In this document: positions 7,586 to 16,017 of the stretch, in pieces
Layout of the letters: every line of letters starts with the position of its first letter
Numbering within the stretch: the stretch's first letter is position 1
NCBI RefSeq assembly: GCF_029846275.1
Contig: NZ_JARVWS010000004.1
Span: 124,001 to 188,000, forward strand
DNA length: 64,000 nt
Reading direction: 5' to 3'
Source of the DNA: Nocardioides sp. CER19
GTDB taxonomy: Bacteria; Actinomycetota; Actinomycetes; Propionibacteriales; Nocardioidaceae
The notes under the pieces: model-generated
What the model saw: only the letters and a program-made list of their open reading frames with translations
Told to the model about the DNA's origin: nothing
Databases searched by the model: none
Position numbers and translations under genes: made by a program

Positions 7586-9508
7586 TCAGACCTGCTCGTG
7601 GGACTCCACGGCGGCGACGATGCGCGCGATGGCGTCGGCGACCGGGACACCGTTCTCCTGCCGCCCGTCGCGGTAGCGGAAGCTGACGGCGCCGTTGGCG
7701 ACGTCCTCCCCGCCCGCGATGAGCATGAACGGCACCTTCTGCAGCTGGGCGTTGCGGATCTTCTTCTGGAACCGGTCGGTCGACTCGTCGACCTCGACGC
7801 GGATCCCCTGCGCCTTGAGCTGCTTGGCGACGTCGTAGAGATAGTCAGCGAAGGCGTCGGCGACCGGGATCGCCTGCACCTGCACCGGTGCGAGCCACGG
7901 AGGGAACGCGCCCGCGTAGTGCTCGACCAGCACGCCGAAGAACCGCTCGATGGAGCCGAACTTGGCCGAGTGGATCATCACCGGCTGCTGCTTGGACCCG
8001 TCCGCGGCGACGTACTCGAGCCCGAACCGCGCCGGCTGGTTGAAGTCGTACTGGATCGTCGACATCTGCCAGGTACGGCCGATGGCGTCGCGCGCCTGCA
8101 CGGAGATCTTGGGGCCGTAGAACGCGGCGCCGCCCGGGTCCGGGACCAGCTCGAGGCCCGACTCGGTCGCGACCTCCTCGAGGATCCGCGTCGCGGTCTC
8201 CCACTGCTCGTCGCTGCCGATGAACTTGTCGCTCTGCGGGTCGCGGGTCGACAGCTCGAGGTAGAAGTCGTCCAGGCCGAAGTCGCGCAGGACGCCGAGC
8301 ACGAAGTCGAGCAGGTGCTTGATCTCGGCGGGCGCCTGCTCGGCGGTGACGTAGGAGTGGCTGTCGTCCTGGGTGAGGCCACGCACGCGGGTCAGGCCGT
8401 GGACGACGCCAGACTTCTCGTAGCGGTAGACCGTGCCGAACTCGAAGAGCCGCAGCGGGAGCTCGCGGTAGGAGCGACCGCGGCTCTGGAAGATGAGGTT
8501 GTGCATCGGGCAGTTCATCGCCTTGAGCTGGTACTTGCTGCCCTCCAGCTCCATCGGCGGGAACATCGTGTCCGCGTAGTAGGGCAGGTGTCCCGAGGTG
8601 TGGAACAGCCCGTCCTTGGTGATGTGCGGGGTGCCGACGTAGGAGAAGCCCTCCTCGATGTGCCGGCGACGGACGTAGTCCTCCATCTCCCGCTTGATGA
8701 TGCCGCCCTTCGGGTGGAACACCGGCAGGCCGGAGCCGAGCTCGTCGGGGAAGGAGAAGAGGTCCAGCTCGCGGCCGAGCTTGCGGTGGTCGCGACGCTC
8801 CGCCTCCTCGATGCGGTGCAGGTGGGCGTCGAGCTCCTCCTGGGACTCCCAGGCGGTGCCGTAGATGCGCTGGAGCTGCTTGTTCTTCTCGTCGCCGCGC
8901 CAGTACGCCGCCGCGCTCCTCATCAGCTTGAACGCCGGGATCCGCCGGGTGGTCGGCAGGTGCGGCCCGCGGCAGAGGTCCTTCCACGCGACCTCGCCGT
9001 TGCGGTCGATGTTGTCGTAGATCGTCAGCTCGCCGGCGCCGACCTCGACGCTCGCGCCCTCGGCGGCGTCGTCGGACTGGCCGGAGCCCTTGAGGCCGAT
9101 GAGCTCGACCTTGTAGGGCTCGTCGGCGAGCTCGGCGAGCGCGTCGGCGTCGGTGGTGACGCGGCGCGAGAACTTCTGGTTGGCCTTGACGATCTTCTTC
9201 ATCAAGGACTCGATCTTGACCAGGTCCTCCGGAACGAAGGGCGTCGGCACGTCGAAGTCGTAGTAGAAGCCGTCCTGGATCGGCGGGCCGATGCCGAGCT
9301 TGGCCTCCGGGAACAGCTGCTGGACCGCCTGCGCCAGCACGTGCGCGGTGGAGTGCCGCAGGATGTCGCGCCCGTCAGGACTGTCGATCGCGACGCCCTC
9401 GATCTCATCACCCTCGGCAACGTCGTAGGACAGATCCTTCAGCGCACCGTTCACCCGGGCAGCGATGATGCTCGGGTCGTCGGCGAACAGCTCCCATGCC
9501 TTGCTCAC
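7586..9508 (-). CDS. thrS: Threonyl-tRNA synthetase
   Basis: 640 residues, class II synthetase charging tRNA-Thr. Visible are the editing-domain HSTAHVLAQAV and YYDFD segments, the class II core with PMNCPMH-type zinc region (LKAMNCPMHNLIF), motif 2 region RLFEFGTVYRYEKSGV, and the C-terminal anticodon-binding domain. The N-terminal TGS domain is shortened: its first strands are missing and the protein begins near AWELFADDPS. An in-frame TAG four codons upstream rules out extension, and TAGGCT ending 6 bases before the GTG fits a leaderless transcript. Usual actinobacterial length is about 660-690 residues. Confidence 0.97.
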   Translation of the reverse strand: MSKAWELFADDPSIIAARVNGALKDLSYDVAEGDEIEGVAIDSPDGRDILRHSTAHVLAQAVQQLFPEAKLGIGPPIQDGFYYDFDVPTPFVPEDLVKIESLMKKIVKANQKFSRRVTTDADALAELADEPYKVELIGLKGSGQSDDAAEGASVEVGAGELTIYDNIDRNGEVAWKDLCRGPHLPTTRRIPAFKLMRSAAAYWRGDEKNKQLQRIYGTAWESQEELDAHLHRIEEAERRDHRKLGRELDLFSFPDELGSGLPVFHPKGGIIKREMEDYVRRRHIEEGFSYVGTPHITKDGLFHTSGHLPYYADTMFPPMELEGSKYQLKAMNCPMHNLIFQSRGRSYRELPLRLFEFGTVYRYEKSGVVHGLTRVRGLTQDDSHSYVTAEQAPAEIKHLLDFVLGVLRDFGLDDFYLELSTRDPQSDKFIGSDEQWETATRILEEVATESGLELVPDPGGAAFYGPKISVQARDAIGRTWQMSTIQYDFNQPARFGLEYVAADGSKQQPVMIHSAKFGSIERFFGVLVEHYAGAFPPWLAPVQVQAIPVADAFADYLYDVAKQLKAQGIRVEVDESTDRFQKKIRNAQLQKVPFMLIAGGEDVANGAVSFRYRDGRQENGVPVADAIARIVAAVESHEQV

Positions 9509-9514
9509 AGCCTG

Positions 9515-9520
9515 AGCCTA
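9515..9520 (-). promoter_or_regulatory. -10 box of thrS (leaderless promoter)
   Basis: TAGGCT on the minus strand ends six bases before the thrS GTG, placing the predicted transcription start at the initiation codon. There is no Shine-Dalgarno sequence, consistent with leaderless initiation. Confidence 0.45.
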
Positions 9521-9610
9521 TCGGTGCGCGTCATCCCGTTATCCGCGCCCTCCGCAGCGCTCGACACACGCTCACGACGAGCCCGGCGGCTGACCGGCGG
9601 GGCCGGTGCG

Positions 9611-10813
9611 TCAGCCCACCTCACCCAGTCGGAAGTCGCGGGTGATGCGGCCGTAGTGGAACGCGTCGAAGGTGACCAGGCCGACGAAGGTCGCGGCGAG
9701 GATCGCGACGTTGGCCATCGGCAGCGCCGGTGCGAACGACATGCACGCACCGACCACGAGGAGCCACCCCGCGACGACCAGGCGCGGGATGCTCGGCTCG
9801 CCGCGCACGCGCCACCGGAGGGCGGACAGCGAGGCGAGGTAGAGCGCACCGCCGCCGTAGAGCCCGAACAGCGCGACGTCGGGCACGTCCACGCTCGACC
9901 AGGCGCCGTAATCGGCGACGTCGCCGATCAGGACGCGCAACCCGACCGCGACGAGGACGATGCCGGTGACCGCGGGCAGGTGCAGGTAGGTGAAGACGTC
10001 GCGCGCCAGGCGGGTGCGGTCGTCGCCGGTGGCCTCGCGCAGGCCGCGCTCGACGGAGACGGCGATCGCGTTGAAGTAGGTGCGCCACAGGGCGATCGCG
10101 AGCGCGACGCCGAGAAGTCCGACGCCCAGCAGCGGCCAGTCGATCGCGCTGTGGGACACCGCCGACGCGACGCTCACGACCGATTCCCCGATCGCGATGA
10201 TCATGACCAGCGCGTGCCGTTCGGCGAAGTGGCCCGGCGCCGCGACGCGCCAGCCCCTGGCACCGCTCAGGAAGATGCCGAGGTAGTCGACCAGCACCGC
10301 GAGGATCCAGACGGCGAGCCGCATGTCGGTGTCGAGGAACGCCCCGACGAACAGCAGCACCAGCGCCACCGACGTGGTGGCGAGCGCGTTCTGGATCGTG
10401 TGGCGGAGGTCGCCGTCGCCATCGGCGGCGAACCAGTAGATGACCAGGTGCGCGAGCCGGATCACGGCGTACGCCACGACGAAGACGACGGGGCCGGGCA
10501 GTCCGCCGGGGAGGTCGACGAAGGCCTCGTGGATGGTGAGCGCGACGACGAAGTAGCCGGCCATCGCGAAGAACATCGCCAGGCGCAGCGGGCCCTCGTC
10601 GGCCCTCGCCTGGTTGCCCAGCCAGGCGTACGCCGTCCAGCCGAACCAGATCAGCCCCATCATCACCAGCCCCTCGGCGAGGCCGCGGCCGGTGAGCCGG
10701 TCGGTGATGCTCTCGCTCACCGCCGTGATCGCGTAGACGAAGACGAGGTCGAACAGCAGCTCCAGGGTCGTGACCCGGTGGGCGTCCCCCGTCGGCAAGA
10801 ACCGCGTCGGCAT
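9611..10813 (-). CDS. Low temperature requirement protein A (LtrA) family membrane protein
   Basis: 400 residues, very hydrophobic, with about ten to twelve predicted membrane helices. The N-terminal RVTTLELLFDLVFVYAI stretch is the LtrA family signature, and HFAERHALVMIIAIGES in the middle is the second conserved block. LtrA was named for cold growth in Listeria; biochemical function is unknown. TACGCT ends six bases before the ATG, suggesting a leaderless transcript. It lies downstream of an unrelated NmrA-like gene on the same strand. Confidence 0.9.
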   Translation of the reverse strand: MPTRFLPTGDAHRVTTLELLFDLVFVYAITAVSESITDRLTGRGLAEGLVMMGLIWFGWTAYAWLGNQARADEGPLRLAMFFAMAGYFVVALTIHEAFVDLPGGLPGPVVFVVAYAVIRLAHLVIYWFAADGDGDLRHTIQNALATTSVALVLLFVGAFLDTDMRLAVWILAVLVDYLGIFLSGARGWRVAAPGHFAERHALVMIIAIGESVVSVASAVSHSAIDWPLLGVGLLGVALAIALWRTYFNAIAVSVERGLREATGDDRTRLARDVFTYLHLPAVTGIVLVAVGLRVLIGDVADYGAWSSVDVPDVALFGLYGGGALYLASLSALRWRVRGEPSIPRLVVAGWLLVVGACMSFAPALPMANVAILAATFVGLVTFDAFHYGRITRDFRLGEVG

Positions 10814-10867
10814 GCGGTCAGCGTAGGGCCGACGTAGCCCCGGCCGCGCGCCCGATTCCCAGGTCCC

Positions 10868-11539
10868 TCACGATCGCCCGAGCAGCATGTCGAGCGTCCG
10901 GGTCCCCACCGGGAGACCGTGGCGGTCGTAGTAGTCGAACATCGCCTCGAGCCACGGGTGCTCGACCGACGCGTCGACCCTCGTCGCCCGCCGTCCGGCC
11001 TCCGCGGCGAGCTCCGCGGGCGTCGCCACGCGCGAGGCCAGCTCGTACGTCGCCCCGAGGTGGCCCTCGTGGGTCAGGACGACCGCCGCCGCCTCGCCGA
11101 CGTCGGCCAGGTCCGCGAACCCGAAGACCGCGTCGACGTCGTAGGGAACCGCGAGATCGGCGCTGAGGTCGAGGTTCTGCAGGTAGGCGCCGGGCTGCAG
11201 GATCGTCCAGGTCAGACCCGACCGCCGGACCAGGTCCTCGGACCGCGCCTTGCCCAGGTGGTGCGGCATCGAGGGGACGTACGGCGCCGCGACCGAGTGG
11301 TAGACGACCCGAGGCACACCCGCCCTCCGCATCGCCTCGAGCGCCTCGGAGACGTAGCTCGGCTCGTCGGGGTGCATGTTGGGCGCGATGAGATACGCCG
11401 CCGCGCAGCCGGCCAGCGCGTCGACGAGGTGCGGCCACTCGGCCCTGCCGATGCTCACCGACGTCACCCCGCGGCCGGCCAGGGCGCCCCGCACCGCGCG
11501 GCCGGTCTTGCCGTTGCCGCCGACGACCGCCACCCGCAT
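10868..11539 (-). CDS. NmrA-like atypical SDR (NAD(P)-binding) protein
   Basis: 223 residues. The nucleotide-binding loop GGNGKTG at 7-13 and the overall pattern match NmrA/NAD(P)H azoreductase-like atypical short-chain dehydrogenases; GLTWTILQPGAYLQNL is the typical mid-protein block. There is no canonical YxxxK pair; a VVYHSVAAPY stretch sits near the expected active site. Substrate unknown; such proteins often act as quinone reductases or redox sensors. The ATG overlaps the previous gene's stop by one base (TGATG), so both are likely translated from one message. Confidence 0.86.
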   Translation of the reverse strand: MRVAVVGGNGKTGRAVRGALAGRGVTSVSIGRAEWPHLVDALAGCAAAYLIAPNMHPDEPSYVSEALEAMRRAGVPRVVYHSVAAPYVPSMPHHLGKARSEDLVRRSGLTWTILQPGAYLQNLDLSADLAVPYDVDAVFGFADLADVGEAAAVVLTHEGHLGATYELASRVATPAELAAEAGRRATRVDASVEHPWLEAMFDYYDRHGLPVGTRTLDMLLGRS

Positions 11540-11934
11540 CAGCCGACGACCCCGCCGGGGGCGTGGCGCCGGCGCGCGGCCAGGACGAGACCCGCGAGGA
11601 TGGCGTTCGCCAGCGCGGCGGCCGTCAGCACGAGGATCCCGACGACCACGGCGGTCACGGTGAACCACCCGGCCGGGTCGCCGGTCGCCCAGGAATGGCA
11701 GTCGCCCGCCGGCGTACACGAGGCCGTGCCGCTGCTGCTCGACGGGTCGGCACCGGGGATCAGGGACAGCAGACCGTAGACCGCGTAGAAGAGAGGAACT
11801 GCGAGCACGCTCAGCGGGAGGGTCGCGACCACCGCCGCGACGATCAGGGGCGTCGAGCCCGTCGTGAAACCCAGCGTCGCGAGGACCACGACGGTGAGCA
11901 CGTACGCCGTGCCCCCCGGTGTCGGCCGCAGCAT
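11539..11934 (-). CDS. Hypothetical membrane protein, three helices
   Basis: 131 residues with hydrophobic segments at about 10-30, 31-55 and 92-120. A Ser/Cys-rich loop between helices (around 66-82) carries two cysteines that could pair if extracytoplasmic. I recognise no family. It overlaps the NmrA-like gene by one base and is presumably co-transcribed with it. Confidence 0.7.
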   Translation of the reverse strand: MLRPTPGGTAYVLTVVVLATLGFTTGSTPLIVAAVVATLPLSVLAVPLFYAVYGLLSLIPGADPSSSSGTASCTPAGDCHSWATGDPAGWFTVTAVVVGILVLTAAALANAILAGLVLAARRRHAPGGVVG

Positions 11935-11996
11935 CGCGCTAGCCCTGGTCGCTCGGGCTCAACGAGCCGAGGACGCCGACGATCCACATGGGCACA

Positions 11997-12482
11997 TCAT
12001 GCGCCGAGCGCGCGCTCGGCGGCCAGCAGGCATCGTGGCACGAGCGCCCGGTGGGCGCCGCCGGCCACCTGCCAGGTCAGCCGTGCGGGCGGCCGGTGGA
12101 ACACGAGCATCGTCGTCCACGTCAGGCCGACGTCGTCGATGTCGAACACCATGCGGCCCGACATCCGCCCACCTCCGGCTGCCAGGACCACGCGCTCCGG
12201 CGTCTCGAAGGCCACGCGCCACCCGGCGACGGTGCACGCCGTCCCGACCCGGGCGACCCTCAGGCCGAGGACGCCGCGCCAGACCAGGGTCGCGAACAGC
12301 CCGCCGCGGGCCTCGGCGCCCCGGAGGGCGGCCGCTGCCCAGGTCCTGGCGTCCTCCCGCGGACGAGCCTGGAGCCGGAACGCGTCGGCGTAGTCGGCGT
12401 CGAACGCGTCGAGCTCGTCGAGCTCGTCGAGGAGCGCGGGGTCGGGCTCGATCCGGGTGACGGCGGGGGCGGTGGTGGTCAT
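11997..12482 (-). CDS. DUF2867-like protein
   Basis: 161 residues. The pattern of a short helical N-terminus, then W/GDxxG-type strands and a C-terminal HRALVPRCLL segment recalls DUF2867 (SRPBCC-like) proteins, but the match is from memory and moderate. Function unknown. It is divergent from the TetR regulator at 12564, and the 26-bp palindrome between them (12493-12518) overlaps its 5' region, so it is probably that regulator's target. A GAGCTCC-like run, reading ggagct on the minus strand, precedes the ATG. Confidence 0.72.
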   Translation of the reverse strand: MTTTAPAVTRIEPDPALLDELDELDAFDADYADAFRLQARPREDARTWAAAALRGAEARGGLFATLVWRGVLGLRVARVGTACTVAGWRVAFETPERVVLAAGGGRMSGRMVFDIDDVGLTWTTMLVFHRPPARLTWQVAGGAHRALVPRCLLAAERALGA

Positions 12483-12492
12483 CGGGAGCTCC

Positions 12493-12518
12493 TGAGATAT
12501 ACGGTGCCGTATACCTCA
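12493..12518. promoter_or_regulatory. Palindromic operator between divergent TetR and DUF2867-like genes
   Basis: The sequence reads TGAG-a-TATACGG-tg-CCGTATA-c-CTCA: eleven symmetric positions per arm with only one mismatch. It lies 11 bases from the minus-strand start and 46 from the TetR start, the classic arrangement for a TetR autoregulator controlling its divergent neighbour. Confidence 0.8.
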
Positions 12519-12563
12519 GCACCGTACTCCCGTCCGCTGGCCTGTCAACCGAGGAAGATCCAG

Positions 12564-13376
12564 ATGCCCTACCAGCCGCGCGTCCCGCGCCTCCGTTGGG
12601 TCGAGACCGGACTCGAGCTGCTCGCCGCGGGCGGCCCGGAAGCCGTGCGGGTCGAGGCGATCGCCTCGATCCTCGGGGTCACGAAGGGTGGCTTCTACGG
12701 GTTCTTCGCGAACCGCGACGCGCTGCTCACCGCGATGCTCGACGAGTGGGAGCGGCGAAGCACCGACGCGGTCATCGACGAGGTCGAGTCGTCCGGCGCC
12801 GACGTACGGCAGCGGCTCGAGCGGGCAGGCCTGCGCACCTTCTCGAGCAGGATGCTCCCGGTCGACCTGGCCGTCCGCTCATGGGCACGTCAGGACGATG
12901 CCGTGGCAGAGCGGCTACGGCGCGTCGACAACGCGCGGATGGGCTATCTGCGGGCGCTCTACGGCAGCTTCGTCACCGACCCGGACGAGATCGAGGCGCG
13001 CAGCACCGCGTCCTTCGTGCTGGCGATCGGGCGGCACTTCCTCGCCGCCGACCACGGGGGACGTACGCCGGGTGAAGCGGCGGAGCTCGCGTTCGACCGC
13101 CTGCTCCTGAGCGGCCTCGACGCCACCCGGGTCGTCACGGCGTCGCGGCTCGTCACGGCTCCCGCCGAGGCGATCACCGCGCTCCTCGCCGAACCCGCCT
13201 GGCGGCGGCTCGACCGGGCGTGGCGCTGGCGGGTCGAGGCGCTCACGGGCGACCGCACGCTGGTGACGTGCTCCTACGACAGGGCTGCCCACGAGGGCGC
13301 GTCGGCCGTCCGGGAATCCGACCTGCGCGCCGCGCTGGACCAGGTCGTCGCTCTCGCGTGCCCTCCGGAGCCGTGA
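12564..13376 (+). CDS. TetR-family transcriptional regulator
   Basis: 270 residues, longer than the usual ~200. The HTH covers about 10-55 with recognition region GVTKGGFYGFFANRDALL. The ligand domain runs to about 190, followed by a C-terminal extension of some 70 residues, RWRVEALTGDRTLVTCSYDR, of unknown role. GAGGAAG precedes the ATG by eight bases. The strong palindrome at 12493-12518 in the shared intergenic region marks it as the probable repressor of the divergent DUF2867-like gene and of itself. Confidence 0.92.
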   Translation: MPYQPRVPRLRWVETGLELLAAGGPEAVRVEAIASILGVTKGGFYGFFANRDALLTAMLDEWERRSTDAVIDEVESSGADVRQRLERAGLRTFSSRMLPVDLAVRSWARQDDAVAERLRRVDNARMGYLRALYGSFVTDPDEIEARSTASFVLAIGRHFLAADHGGRTPGEAAELAFDRLLLSGLDATRVVTASRLVTAPAEAITALLAEPAWRRLDRAWRWRVEALTGDRTLVTCSYDRAAHEGASAVRESDLRAALDQVVALACPPEP

Positions 13377-13380
13377 TCAG

Positions 13381-13926
13381 TCAGTACCCGTAGCCGCCCG
13401 AGCCGGTTCCCGTCGAGCCTGTGCTGGGCGGCATGCTGACCTTTCCCCCGGTCGTGGCCGCGGACCACTGGAAGCTCGTGCCCTGGAACTCGTCCTTGAA
13501 CCCGTTCCCCCGCAGCTGGTGGGCGCCCTCCTGGGTGAAGGTGTAGAGCGGATGCCCCGCCAACGCCAGCTGGGTGCCCCCATCGGGACGGCTGACAGCG
13601 GAGAAGGTCTCCGCCAGCGTCGAGCTCGCCTGCTCGGCCTGCTGCCCGGACGCCATCAGCGGCTTCCAGAAGTGGGTGCAGGCGCCGACGCAGAGGATGT
13701 GGTCGGGCGTCTCTCCGCTCGCGTCGTAGAGCGTGTGGCCGTCGGAGGTCGCCAGCGTGCTCGTGCCGTCGACGGAGGCCATCGCGACGATCGCGCGGCC
13801 TGCGGAGGAGGCGCCGGTCGAGCCGCCCGAGGTCGAGGCGTTGCTGGAACCGCAGGCGGCGACAGCGAGTGCGATGGCGCCGAGAGCCGTCGCGGGCTTC
13901 AGAGTTCGGAGTGTTCGTGCGTTCAT
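13381..13926 (-). CDS. Secreted-repeat lipoprotein (COG4315 / PF03640-like)
   Basis: 181 residues. A signal peptide ends in a lipobox AVAAC with Cys25 as lipidation site, followed by a Ser/Gly/Thr-rich spacer. Two repeat units of the secreted-repeat type follow: DGHTLYDASGET with CVGACTHFWKPL, then AGHPLYTFTQE with the FQWSA-type ending. The C-terminus is Ser/Gly/Tyr-rich. The family is common in actinobacteria and its function is unknown. An ATG at 13926 begins the signal peptide directly, so the longer open frame is not used. Stop-to-stop convergent with the TetR gene. Confidence 0.88.
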   Translation of the reverse strand: MNARTLRTLKPATALGAIALAVAACGSSNASTSGGSTGASSAGRAIVAMASVDGTSTLATSDGHTLYDASGETPDHILCVGACTHFWKPLMASGQQAEQASSTLAETFSAVSRPDGGTQLALAGHPLYTFTQEGAHQLRGNGFKDEFQGTSFQWSAATTGGKVSMPPSTGSTGTGSGGYGY

Positions 13927-14053
13927 GGGTGAAGCACGATCTGCACCCCGGTGAGGGTTCATCCGGATCGCGGCGAAGGCGCCGTCGGTCACTTACGTCC
14001 GCGCGCAGGGACGGCACCTGGACCCGAGGCCTCCGAGACACCATGCTTGCGCC

Positions 14054-14935
14054 GTGCGCCCCAGCGAACGCGCCGCGAGCCGGACCGCGGTCCTCGTCTG
14101 CCAGGGCCGGGCAGCGGCCGACCGACGCCTGGCTCCGGGCCGTTTCTCCGATCCGATCGCCGTCGACCTGCTCCGGGCCGACGAGCGCACGGTCGTCGAG
14201 CAGGTGCGAGCCGCGACTCCGCCGGCCGGGTGGTCGGAGCGGGCGGCGTACGAGGCGGTTCGGGCCTGCGCCGACGTCGTCGCCGCGCGCACCGTCGCCA
14301 TCGACGACGCCCTGCATGACCGCCCGCATCCCCAGCTCGTGATCCTCGGCGCGGGGCTCGACACCCGCGCCTGGCGGCTCCCCCAGCTCGCCGACGTCGA
14401 CGTGACGGAGGTCGACCACCCCGCCTCCCAGGGCGACAAGCGCGTCCGGCTCGGCGATCGGCCACCGATCGCGCGGACGCTCCGCTTCGCCGCTGTCGAT
14501 CTCGCCGTCGACGAGCTCGACGAGGCGCTGGACGCCAGCGGTCACGACGCCGAGGTGTCGACCACGTGGCTGTGGGAGGGGGTCGTGCCCTACCTGACGC
14601 GCGAGGAGGTCGTCAGGACGCTGCGGGCGGTCGGCCGCCGATCGGCGCGGGGAAGCTCGCTGATCGTCAACTACCAGACCCCTTCCCTCCGCGCGCGCTT
14701 CGGCCGCCGGCTCACCGAGATCGCCGCAGTGCTCGGCCTCCAGGAGACGGCCACCGCGAACGAGCCGTGGCGCACCCTGCTGACGCCCGCGCAGATGGCG
14801 AGCCTGCTCGTCGACGCGGGGTTCGGCATCCACGCGGACGAGGACCTGCTGGCCGTCTCCCGACGTCTCGGCCTCGACTCGACGGCCCGCATCTCGCTGC
14901 AGAACGGCCGCGTGGCCGTGGCGCTCCGACACTGA
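14054..14935 (+). CDS. SAM-dependent methyltransferase, TIGR00027/leucine carboxyl methyltransferase-like
   Basis: 293 residues of the large actinobacterial methyltransferase family related to leucine carboxyl methyltransferases. SAM-binding block is LVILGAGLDTRAWRLPQ near 96-112, followed by TEVDHPASQGDKR, the acidic SAM-ribose motif with its typical HP. WLWEGVVPYLTREEV is the conserved post-I block. Substrates are unknown for nearly all members. The GTG start has no Shine-Dalgarno; a CATGCT about six bases upstream could be a leaderless -10. Confidence 0.92.
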   Translation: MRPSERAASRTAVLVCQGRAAADRRLAPGRFSDPIAVDLLRADERTVVEQVRAATPPAGWSERAAYEAVRACADVVAARTVAIDDALHDRPHPQLVILGAGLDTRAWRLPQLADVDVTEVDHPASQGDKRVRLGDRPPIARTLRFAAVDLAVDELDEALDASGHDAEVSTTWLWEGVVPYLTREEVVRTLRAVGRRSARGSSLIVNYQTPSLRARFGRRLTEIAAVLGLQETATANEPWRTLLTPAQMASLLVDAGFGIHADEDLLAVSRRLGLDSTARISLQNGRVAVALRH

Positions 14936-14999
14936 GCCGTCGAGAGCCCGGCAGGGGGGTGGCGTACGTCGTCCGCCGGGTCGTCGCCACAATCGCGAC

Positions 15000-15992
15000 G
15001 TGCTCCTCTATGACGACATCGCGGCCGAGTACCTCGACTTCGCCGCCTACGCGACCGGGGACTCCGAGACGTTCCGCGACTGGTCGTCGCGGATCGCCGC
15101 CGACGACGAGGTGCTGGCGTGGCTCGCCGAGCTGCCCCCGGTCAAGCACCAGCCGAACCTCGTCTTCGCGGCCGCTCGCTTCCACGGCGTCCCGGCTCCG
15201 GCACGCTACGGCGTCCTGCGCGATGCCCTGCTCGGCGACGAGGGTCCGATCCGCGCGACGATCCTGTCCCGGGCGACCCAGACCAACGAGGTCGGGCGGC
15301 TCGCCACCCTGCTGCCGGCGTTCGCGTCCCTCGGCGCCGAGCCGCTGGCGCTTCTCGAGGTCGGCGCGTCCGCCGGGCTGTGCCTCTACCCCGACCGCTG
15401 GGCCTACGAGTGGGTGACCGACGCGGGCGTCGTACGGCTGGGCGAGCCGACCGCCGGACCCGCGTCCGTCCTCACCTGCCGCGCCAAGGGCGACGCCCCG
15501 CTCCCCCGAACCGTCCCGCCCATCGTCTGGCGCGGCGGCCTCGACCTCAACCCGCTCGACGTCACGAGCACCGACGACATGGCGTGGCTGACCACCCTGG
15601 TCTGGCCCGAGCACGACGACCGCCGGGAGCGCCTCGCGCACGCGATCGACGTGGCGGCGGCCGACCCGCCGCGTCTGCGGCGCGGCGACCTGCTGACCGA
15701 CCTGTCCGCGCTGGTCGACGAGGCTTCCGCCCACGGGACCGTCGTCGTCTTCCACTCAGCGGTCATCGCCTACCTCGAGCCGACCGACCGGCTCGCCTTC
15801 GACACGATGATGCGCGAGCTCGTCGCCGCGGGCAGGTGCCACTGGGTGAGCAACGAGGGCAAGCGGGTGCTGCCCAGCATCACCGCGACCGGTCCCGCGA
15901 TCCCCGAGGAGAAGCAGACGTTCGTGCTCGGCGTCGACGGGCTGGCCGTCGCCCACACGCACGGGCACGGCCGATCCATGCGGTGGCTCTAG
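15000..15992 (+). CDS. DUF2332 domain-containing protein
   Basis: 330 residues covering the whole DUF2332 domain: KHQPNLVFAAARFHG, TQTNEVGRLATLLP, LLEVGASAGLCLYPDRW, and the C-terminal CHWVSNEGK. The GASAGL segment resembles a Rossmann methyltransferase glycine loop and the following GLDLNPLDV looks like motif II, so methyltransferase-like folding is plausible, but no activity is established. CACAAT ends six bases before the GTG, suggesting leaderless initiation. It is convergent with the VOC gene, 25 bp away. Confidence 0.92.
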   Translation: MLLYDDIAAEYLDFAAYATGDSETFRDWSSRIAADDEVLAWLAELPPVKHQPNLVFAAARFHGVPAPARYGVLRDALLGDEGPIRATILSRATQTNEVGRLATLLPAFASLGAEPLALLEVGASAGLCLYPDRWAYEWVTDAGVVRLGEPTAGPASVLTCRAKGDAPLPRTVPPIVWRGGLDLNPLDVTSTDDMAWLTTLVWPEHDDRRERLAHAIDVAAADPPRLRRGDLLTDLSALVDEASAHGTVVVFHSAVIAYLEPTDRLAFDTMMRELVAAGRCHWVSNEGKRVLPSITATGPAIPEEKQTFVLGVDGLAVAHTHGHGRSMRWL

Positions 15993-16017
15993 TCCTGCCG
16001 GCACATGCCTCCGCCTC

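Noticed and set aside
4815..7676. A plus-strand open frame of 953 codons opposite the FNR and AurF genes
   Set aside because: Same reason: complementary to well-conserved genes, biased composition, no domains.
7481..10837. A plus-strand open frame of 1118 codons opposite thrS and LtrA
   Set aside because: It is antisense to two conserved genes and its product is Arg/Asp/Val-rich without any recognisable domain, typical of shadow frames in GC-rich DNA.
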